A stretch of 64,000 bases of DNA from Burkholderia sp. Ac-20365 (GTDB lineage: Bacteria > Pseudomonadota > Gammaproteobacteria > Burkholderiales > Burkholderiaceae). Under the pieces are notes generated by a model, which saw nothing but the letters and a program-made list of their open reading frames with translations, did not search any database and had not been told where the DNA came from. Positions within the stretch are counted from its first letter, which is position 1. Each line of letters opens with the position of its first letter. This document shows positions 63,464 through 64,000 of the stretch, in pieces. The stretch covers positions 310,001-374,000 of the forward strand of contig NZ_JAAGPI010000003.1 in NCBI RefSeq assembly GCF_017104715.1, read 5' to 3'. The position numbers were made by a program, and so were the translations under genes.

Positions 63464-64000
63464 ATATCCTGCACTGGAACTATCGGCGCTTCCTTCATGC
63501 GAAGCGTCAACTGAAAGGTCGCAACGCGAAATTCGACGTGCGGACTTGCTAAGAGGATCGACAGGCATCACGTCATCGGTAAGCGACGCCGCTAGTCAAT
63601 CGCGGCCTATGCGGAACTGACCTTGTCTCGGATGGTCTCGGGGTATCGGCATCTAAGGTTACGAAAAAGCCTACCTTTCCAGCATATGATTTGCATCGGG
63701 GCTTGCCATCCCTCAATCAATTCGCAGTCCATATCAAATAGAAACTGGTTCTATAAATGGAGACCGTTTATCTTCTAGGCGGCGAAGACCTCTAAGATCA
63801 GATACGAGTGCCGCAAGTCGGGTCTTTTGATGTTGTAAGCTATACCTACCGCCTCGCCGTACTCGCAACGACGAAAAACACAATACTATCAATTGTTTGG
63901 GTGGCCACTTTGGTCTTCGAACATCAGTTGACTACTTTAATCCGATCTCATGTGAGTTGACGGTTTTGTTTCGTTGGAAGTGAAATTGATCTTGTCAGCC
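63464..64000. other. Gene-free end of the window
   Basis: No gene is supported. The region is AT-richer and contains a transposon-end-like GTTGACGGTTTTG near 63953 and TGTCAGCC at 63992. It is probably the interior or far end of the element that begins at 63361. Confidence 0.4.

Noticed and set aside
1..64000. tRNA attachment site for the island
   Set aside because: No tRNA-like sequence or matching direct repeat was found near either integrase fragment.
63361..64000. Complete miniature transposon
   Set aside because: The motif near 63953 lacks the CGTA/TACG spacing of a true terminus, so the right end cannot be confirmed inside the window.

Overview
The window looks like accessory DNA from a high-GC betaproteobacterium, most likely a Burkholderiaceae member such as Paraburkholderia, Caballeronia or Burkholderia. 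The basis is the integrase type, the IS110, IS5 and IS1182-like remnants, the NtrC-type regulator, the NAD-glutamate dehydrogenase-type and DszC-like proteins, and the codon usage. I saw no core housekeeping genes and no rRNA, tRNA or CRISPR. It reads as a mosaic island or megaplasmid segment.

Left border (1-10 kb): the C-terminal half of a tyrosine recombinase cut by a transposon end, a membrane-anchored unknown protein, a broken IS110 transposase, a minus-strand pair encoding a metzincin-like zinc protease with TIG/Ig-like modules and an Ig-like companion, a small ADP-ribosyltransferase-like protein, and an IS5-family element with a second, decayed end copy.

Centre (10.5-48.5 kb): the unusual part. 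A sigma54 activator with no sensor domain precedes three tandem 9-bp repeats and a near-consensus sigma54 promoter. These head a long co-directional cluster: a DUF3467-like protein, a 1284-aa protein with a papain-like domain, a trypco2-like/HhH/TIG protein, a subtilisin-like protease, four diverged paralogues of about 380-490 aa, a second paralogue pair (584 and 319 aa) and a 343-aa unknown. Next come a secreted DM9-like protein with a membrane partner, a trypsin-like protease fused to a DNA/RNA non-specific endonuclease, a small secreted protein, a secreted protein with a faint MACPF-like stretch, and an operon of two giant proteins (2064 and 1591 aa). There are no phage-tail, T6SS, eCIS, polyketide or secretion-ATPase genes. 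I read it as a candidate undescribed, protease-rich, sigma54-controlled multi-protein system. Whether it is an assembled particle, a secreted antagonism system or a conflict system is inference.

Right part (49-64 kb): two overlapping unknown genes, a decaying glycerophosphodiester phosphodiesterase, a lipase-like gene coupled to a truncated NAD-glutamate dehydrogenase N-terminal region, a DszC-like monooxygenase, and a compact 4.6-kb Tn7-like transposon (tnsA-like, tnsB, tnsC, tniQ). Its ends share the pattern CGTA-N14-TGTCA. The same pattern borders both integrase fragments at the window edges, so related transposons have repeatedly hit this type of integrase gene.
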